Assembly: GCA_045589355.1 (NCBI GenBank)
Contig: JAZNOW010000013.1
Span: 1-64,000 of the forward strand
DNA length: 64,000 nucleotides
Direction of reading: 5' to 3'
Source of the DNA: RUG563 sp045589355
GTDB lineage: Bacteria; Bacillota; Clostridia; Christensenellales; Aristaeellaceae
The notes under the pieces were generated by a model that worked only from the letters and a program-made list of their open reading frames with translations, was not told where the DNA came from and searched no databases. This document shows positions 59,152 to 64,000 of the stretch, one piece after another. The first letter of the stretch is position 1. Each line of letters starts with the position of its first letter. Both the position numbers and the translations under genes were made by a program.

Positions 59152-59180
59152 TTGAAGAGATGCGAAAGATGTGGTAAAAT
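59152..59180 (+). promoter_or_regulatory. Putative promoter of the shikimate kinase gene
   Basis: TTGAAG (59152-59157), a 17-nt spacer and TAAAAT (59175-59180), 47 bp before the ATG. Confidence 0.65.
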
Positions 59181-59226
59181 AGGGGCAATCTTGGAACAAC
59201 AGGATACAAACGGAGGGGAAAAAAGG

Positions 59227-59748
59227 ATGAGCGTACTCAAATCCCACATCTTTCTGGTGGGCATGTCCGGGGCAGGGAAAACCAGCCTGGGCAAGCGCCT
59301 GGCCCAGAATTTGAACGTCCGTTTTGTGGATACAGACCTGCGGGTGCAGGAACTGATGGGCGGCCTGACGGTGAACGAGATTTACGCCACGCTGGGCGAG
59401 CCTTTTTTTCGCAACGCCGAAACCGGGGTGCTCATCAGCATGGTGGGCCAGCCTCCATGCGTCATTTCCACCGGCGGCACGGCGGCTACCAATCCCGATA
59501 ATGTGGTGATCATGAAAAACCACGGCTACATCATCCATATCGACCGCCCGCTGGACCAGATCCTCTCCGATATCAAGATGGACCGGCGGCCCACCCTTGC
59601 CGGCGGCACCCACGAAGACGTGATCGATATGTACAACCGCTGCATCGGTTACTACAAGGCGGCGGCGGATTTCCGGCTGGATAATTCCAAGGGCTATGTG
59701 ATGGGCGTGAGGAATTTGACGGAACTGGTGGAAAACATCGAATGGTAA
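59227..59748 (+). CDS. aroK: Shikimate kinase family protein
   Basis: 173 residues from the ATG at 59227, preceded by GGAGGGG. Walker A is GMSGAGKTS (12-20), the shikimate-binding region DTDLRVQELMG (35-45) and STGGTAA follow, and the lid carries MDRRPTLAG. ATP-dependent phosphorylation of shikimate in aromatic amino acid synthesis is the expected role. FRNAE replaces the FRxxE of most AroK, so the pattern is preserved. No other aro genes are nearby. Confidence 0.85.
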   Translation: MSVLKSHIFLVGMSGAGKTSLGKRLAQNLNVRFVDTDLRVQELMGGLTVNEIYATLGEPFFRNAETGVLISMVGQPPCVISTGGTAATNPDNVVIMKNHGYIIHIDRPLDQILSDIKMDRRPTLAGGTHEDVIDMYNRCIGYYKAAADFRLDNSKGYVMGVRNLTELVENIEW

Positions 59749-59825
59749 AGTGGGAAAAAGGATTCGCATAATGGGCAAAATGCAAGGACAATTCCCATAA
59801 GAGAATGATAAATATTACAAAAAGA

Positions 59826-59863
59826 TGAAAAAAGTGGGTCATACGGCCCACTTTTTGTTTTTT
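59826..59863 (+). terminator. Bidirectional terminator between aroK and the GH94 gene
   Basis: AAAAAGTGGG pairs with CCCACTTTTT around 8 nt, followed by GTTTTTTC. Confidence 0.85.
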
Positions 59864-62800
59864 CAGTTGCCGCGCCAGGGAAACCTGGCTGCATGGGTTT
59901 TGCCGTCGTCACGAAGGGATATCCAGCCGTCGGATAGCTTTTCGCCGTCCAGGGTGGCAAAGAGAATATCGCGCCCGGCGGTCAGGTGGTAGGAGGCGGA
60001 ACCGTAGCGATACACCAGGGTAAATTCCTCCATATCCGGGTGGGGGCAGGGGGCAAGGCGCAGCTTGTCGCCCCGCTTTTCCAGCCCCAGCAGTACGGTG
60101 ATGTACACATAATACAGCCATGCGGCGCTGCCGGTGTACCAGCTCCAGCCGCCCCGGCCCAGGTTTTCTCCGGCGTACACATCGCCGCACAGCACATAGG
60201 GCTCCAGCCGGTATACGGAAAGCTTTTCGGGGGTATCGGTGTGGGTGATGGGCAGAAGGCGGGCGGCTATTTCCCAGGCGGTGGGGTATTGCCCGATCCG
60301 GCACAGGGCCATGATCAGCCAGGGCACGGCATGGGTGTACTGGCCGCCGTTTTCCCGCACGCCCGGCACATAGGCGCCGATGTAGCCTGCCTGTTCCTGC
60401 GGGGCAAAGGGCGGATGCATCAATAGCACCTGCCCCGTTTCTTCCTTGTACAGCTTTTCCACCGCATGGGAAAGGGCAAGGCGCACCCGGTTCCGGGGAG
60501 CGCCGGCCAGGCAGGCAAAGGCCTGGCTGATCAGGTCAATGCGGGGCGGATGGGTATGGGGGCCGCCCAGGGGCTCGCCGCTTTTGTACCAGGCCCGCAG
60601 GTACCATTCTCCGGTCCAGGCCTTTTCCATGTTCTGCATCAGCGTGTCCCGCAGGGTTTGGTAGTGTTTTGCCGCATCTTCCCTACAGTGGGGGATGAAT
60701 TTTTGCAGCACCATGCACAGGAAAAAGCCCAGCCACACGCTTTCGCCGCCCACCCGGTTCATGCCGTCGTTCCAGTCGCCGCCGGCCATGAGGGGAATGC
60801 CCTGGGGGCCAAAGGCAACGCTGTCGATGGCAAGCTGGCAGTGCTGCAAAAGGGAGGCGGTATCCGGGGATACGTCCGGCGTTTCGTAGCGGTCGTCTTC
60901 CTGGTCCCCCAGGGGCGGGGAAAGAAGGAAAGGCGCTTCTTCCGCAAAGATGCCGTTGTCGCCCGTCACTTCTGCGTACAGGCAGGCAAGGAAGGGCAGG
61001 AACAGTTTATCGTCGCTGATGCGGGTGCGCACCCCGGTGCGGGGGGCATGCCACCAGTGCTGCACGTCCCCTTCCCGGTATTGATGGGCGGCGCACAGAA
61101 GGATGTGGCTGCGGGCAAAGGCGGGGTTTGTGTGCAGGCAGCATAAAAGATCCTGCAGTTGATCCCGGAAGCCGAAGGCGCCGCCTGTCTGGTACGGGCC
61201 GGTGCGGCCCATCAGCCGGGCGCTCAGGGCCTGGTAGGGCAGCCAGCGGTTCAGGTAAGGGGCAAACAGGGGCGAAGCGCCAAAGAGTAGCAGTCCTTCC
61301 AGTTTTTCCTGCCAGAAGGTGCGCACGTCCAGCAATGCCCGGGCCGGGCCGTCCAGCAGCACCGCCTGAACGGCGCTTTCGCAGCCGGCTTCGTTTTCCG
61401 CATAGCCCACGATGATGGGCAGGGTGAAGGTGCGGCGGGCTTTGAGGGAAATGGGCAGGGTGAACAGGGCGCTGGGGGCAAAGGCTGTTTCGCATGTTTC
61501 CGGCCGGAGGGCATGGCAAAAACCATCCGGCATCAGGTGCACCCGGGCGCCGGGCACATGGGCAAAGCCTACGCCGGGCTGATCCGCCGAATGGGCAAAG
61601 GCCGTTTCATTCCCCTTGGTGCAGCCCCATTTTTTGCCCATGGAAAAGCGGATGACGAACCGCAGCTCCGTTTCCGTATCTTCCGCGGCCTTCAGGCTGA
61701 CCAGCCGAACGCCAAGGGGCAGGGAAGCATGGCTGAAAACCGTGACGGAAGCGTGGATGGAGCCGGCCATGGATGCGTATTGGGTGACGCCGGGCTGATT
61801 TGTGACGGTGCCGCAGGTGAGGGAGAAAAAGACAGGCTCCTTTTCCCGGAGCAGAATTTCTTCCGCACCCCGGGGCCGGTGCACGTCGGCAGGTTTTCTG
61901 GTGATGCGGTTCATCTGGCTGTTATCGGCAAAGGAATGGAGAATGGCCTCCTCGCATAGGATGGTACCAAAGCGCCGGCCGGTGAGGACGTTGTGCCAGG
62001 GGGACGGCGGCGGGGTGTGGATGCAAAAATCGTTTTCTCTGGTAAAGCCGCCGCAGGGCGTTTCCATCACAAGGGCAGGCGGTGCAATGCCTTGTGCCTT
62101 CTGCACGGCGATCAGCCGGGGCGTTGGGTTTTCCGCGCACAGGGCGGCCAGTTGGGCGGAAAGAGGCGCGCCGCTTTCCAGATACAGGTGGGACAGGCTT
62201 TTCAGTTTTTTTGCATCAGCGTCATCGCCGGTGACGATGTGGATGTTTTCTTTGCCGCTTTTGAGCGTGTGCAGGGCGGCGCAGGCCGCATCCTGAAGGG
62301 GGGTGCGGTAATCTTCCGCCTGCTTGCTGCACAGGAACAGCAGGGAGGAATGGATGCCCTGGGTTTCCATCCATGCATGGGCAAAAAGGGCATGGCGGAT
62401 GAGGGCCTTATCCTGCTTTTTCAGGTACACGCAGCATACAGGCAAATCTCCGGAAAGGCCGTATTTCCAAAGGGTATCCATGGCTGCCGGCCGGTGGGCC
62501 TGAAAGGGCTGGCCGGGAAAACACAGGCTGCCCAGCACCTGGGCATACAGGGGCATGGCGGCTGAAGGAATGGACAAAAAGCGAAGGGTCATTTTGTCTT
62601 TTGTGCGGCAAAGCTGCAGGGTTTCCCGGCTGTGCAGGGCAGGGGAAGAGGTCTTGACAGGCCAGGGGGCTTCGTGAATGGAAAACTGCACATGGGCGCT
62701 TTTGCCGGGTGCAAGCCGCACCCCGGCCCGCAGGGACATGCAGGGGGCGATCACGGCGCCGGTGCGGCAGCAAACGGCGGAGGCTTGGGCATCCAGCGAG

Positions 62801-64000
62801 GCAGGGTGATGCAATTCTCCCTCTCTGCCAAGGAAAATAAGCCTGTCGCCCTGGCGATGGAGGGAATCCACTTTCCCGCTTACCGTATGCACAAGGGAGG
62901 GCACTGTTTCCTGCTGATCGGCCAAAAGGCGCCGGCTGATCAGCCCGGATTCGCTCAAGGGGTCGATGCGGATGGACAGATCCCGGAAATTGGGGTGAGC
63001 GGCGTCCTGAAAGAAGGTGGATTGGGTGACTTCCAGATAGGAAATCAATTCCACCTGTTTTTCCTGCGCGCCCTTGTTTTCCAAATGAAAATCCGCCACG
63101 GCCTCGCCGTTTAGGGGCAGCACAAACAGCCGCATTTCCCCTTCCAGCGAAAACGCGCGGATGGGGATCAGGATGCAGCCGTTTTCAAACACCATTTCCC
63201 CCCGGCACTGGGGGCGCACATATTCGCCGGTTTCGCAATCCCTCAGGTAAAACATGGGGCCGCAGGGAGCGTCCGGCAAAAAGCGGGTCCACAGCCGGTG
63301 CGCGCTTTTGAGAAAGCCGTGGCCTTCCCGGTTCATCACCCAGGTGACGCCATGGCCGGAGAGCGCATGGGCGGCAAGCGGGAAATTTTGCGGCGCCTGG
63401 AAGCGGTAGGCGGTATCCGGAGAATGCCGGTGCGGCCTGGGCAGGGGACGGGAAAGGGGCGGCAGGGCCGGCTTTTTTTCGCACAGCAAAAAGCCGTAGG
63501 CGCGGGGGGCGGCCGGCGTCATGAAATGCCGGCACAGGGCGTTGTCCGTCAGCAAATTGCAGGCGGCGCACAGAATCATTCCCTGATGGTGTGCCATGTG
63601 GCTTTGCACCAGCCGGGGCGTTTTTTCCATGCGGGCGGGGGTATAATCGGCCGCCTCAAAAAGCCCCTCCCGGGAATACCAGGACAGCCTGCGCATCCAT
63701 TGCAGGTTGCGGATGGCAGCCTTGGGGAAAAGTGGCAGGGCCAGCATGGAAGCATAGGGGGCCACCACATGGCCTGCGGTATCATCGGACAGGGAAAGGG
63801 CGGGCAGGCCAAAGGCCCGGTACTGATAATTCATCTGAGGGTCAAAGGCGTAATAGCCGCTTTCGCTGATGCCGAAGGGGCGGTGGTGGGCGGCGGCCAT
63901 CTGGGCCCGGACGGCGCTTTTGCAGCCTTCCGTGAGCAGCGTGTTTTCATACAGGGGCAAAAGCAGATGGGGCATCAGGTATTCAAACGCAGTGCCGCCC
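59863..64000 (-). CDS. Cyclic beta-1,2-glucan synthase-like protein, C-terminal part (partial)
   Basis: About 1379 residues visible; the frame is open to the window edge (upstream codons read GGTAFEYL), so the gene begins outside. Near the edge is the glycoamylase domain (PF10091 type): FGISESGYYAFDPQMNYQY, DDTAGHVVAPYASML and SHMAHHQGMIL. The remainder is GH94-type phosphorylase: two beta-sandwich stretches, then the (alpha/alpha)6 barrel with MAGGDWNDGMNRVGG holding the catalytic Asp, ending YHLTAGRD. In ChvB/NdvB proteins this half sets the chain length of beta-1,2-glucan. Whether a GT84 domain exists upstream cannot be seen. Confidence 0.85.
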   Translation of the reverse strand, partial: GGTAFEYLMPHLLLPLYENTLLTEGCKSAVRAQMAAAHHRPFGISESGYYAFDPQMNYQYRAFGLPALSLSDDTAGHVVAPYASMLALPLFPKAAIRNLQWMRRLSWYSREGLFEAADYTPARMEKTPRLVQSHMAHHQGMILCAACNLLTDNALCRHFMTPAAPRAYGFLLCEKKPALPPLSRPLPRPHRHSPDTAYRFQAPQNFPLAAHALSGHGVTWVMNREGHGFLKSAHRLWTRFLPDAPCGPMFYLRDCETGEYVRPQCRGEMVFENGCILIPIRAFSLEGEMRLFVLPLNGEAVADFHLENKGAQEKQVELISYLEVTQSTFFQDAAHPNFRDLSIRIDPLSESGLISRRLLADQQETVPSLVHTVSGKVDSLHRQGDRLIFLGREGELHHPASLDAQASAVCCRTGAVIAPCMSLRAGVRLAPGKSAHVQFSIHEAPWPVKTSSPALHSRETLQLCRTKDKMTLRFLSIPSAAMPLYAQVLGSLCFPGQPFQAHRPAAMDTLWKYGLSGDLPVCCVYLKKQDKALIRHALFAHAWMETQGIHSSLLFLCSKQAEDYRTPLQDAACAALHTLKSGKENIHIVTGDDADAKKLKSLSHLYLESGAPLSAQLAALCAENPTPRLIAVQKAQGIAPPALVMETPCGGFTRENDFCIHTPPPSPWHNVLTGRRFGTILCEEAILHSFADNSQMNRITRKPADVHRPRGAEEILLREKEPVFFSLTCGTVTNQPGVTQYASMAGSIHASVTVFSHASLPLGVRLVSLKAAEDTETELRFVIRFSMGKKWGCTKGNETAFAHSADQPGVGFAHVPGARVHLMPDGFCHALRPETCETAFAPSALFTLPISLKARRTFTLPIIVGYAENEAGCESAVQAVLLDGPARALLDVRTFWQEKLEGLLLFGASPLFAPYLNRWLPYQALSARLMGRTGPYQTGGAFGFRDQLQDLLCCLHTNPAFARSHILLCAAHQYREGDVQHWWHAPRTGVRTRISDDKLFLPFLACLYAEVTGDNGIFAEEAPFLLSPPLGDQEDDRYETPDVSPDTASLLQHCQLAIDSVAFGPQGIPLMAGGDWNDGMNRVGGESVWLGFFLCMVLQKFIPHCREDAAKHYQTLRDTLMQNMEKAWTGEWYLRAWYKSGEPLGGPHTHPPRIDLISQAFACLAGAPRNRVRLALSHAVEKLYKEETGQVLLMHPPFAPQEQAGYIGAYVPGVRENGGQYTHAVPWLIMALCRIGQYPTAWEIAARLLPITHTDTPEKLSVYRLEPYVLCGDVYAGENLGRGGWSWYTGSAAWLYYVYITVLLGLEKRGDKLRLAPCPHPDMEEFTLVYRYGSASYHLTAGRDILFATLDGEKLSDGWISLRDDGKTHAARFPWRGN

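Overview
The window looks like one contig from a GC-rich, spore-forming, gut- or rumen-type clostridial Firmicute. Three things point there: a bofA-like sporulation gene, Firmicute-type secreted and ABC genes with strong AGGAGG ribosome sites, and carbohydrate enzymes (GH16, GH31, GH94). Assignment below class Clostridia is inference only. No tRNA, rRNA or CRISPR array was seen.

Layout. 1-3011: plus-strand genes for a nucleoside hydrolase (partial), a Zn peptidase, a secreted DUF6273 protein and a GH16 beta-glucanase. 3012-3828: a gene-free composite repeat. 3829-12391: a minus-strand housekeeping block (phosphotransferase, ABC exporter, tsaD, DUF1461, prfB, secA). 12500-13296: a second copy of the composite repeat, inverted. 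13297-18805: DUF1846, a LOG-like protein, two SDRs, a ThuA-like protein, a CofE-like protein and BofA. 18988-30935: a compact phage structural and lysis operon with no integrase, repressor or replication gene. 31036-36541: PIG-L deacetylase, a hairpin array, a TM-Rossmann-RyR protein and GH31. 36720-40891: an ECF sigma factor, an anti-sigma/solute-binding fusion and two sugar ABC permeases. 41205-49454: a Tn4451-like mobilizable transposon (large serine recombinase, TnpW, TnpV, MobQ relaxase with oriT) next to an Abi/UG-type reverse transcriptase. 49557-64000: CotH-like protein, GltD-like oxidoreductase, Gfo/Idh/MocA, P-loop kinase, an unknown membrane gene pair, ABC exporter, lipoprotein, shikimate kinase and a partial cyclic-glucan-synthase-type GH94.

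Most notable. (1) The 12-kb phage-like operon has terminase, portal, P22-type capsid, a 184-residue tape measure, tail hub and spike, endolysin and holin, but no lysogeny or replication functions. It could be a domesticated particle or gene-transfer-agent-like system. (2) One 700-residue protein joins a short cytosolic region and one membrane helix to an extracellular ABC solute-binding domain. It is encoded between an overlapping ECF sigma gene and two permease genes, which suggests that substrate binding is wired directly to transcription. (3) A reverse transcriptase with a C-terminal helical extension, probably an antiphage gene, lies at the edge of a mobilizable transposon whose oriT can be read base by base. 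(4) Large inverted, mosaic non-coding repeats at 3.0-3.8 kb and 12.5-13.3 kb, and a MITE-like hairpin array at 32.2-32.6 kb, are not explained by genes.
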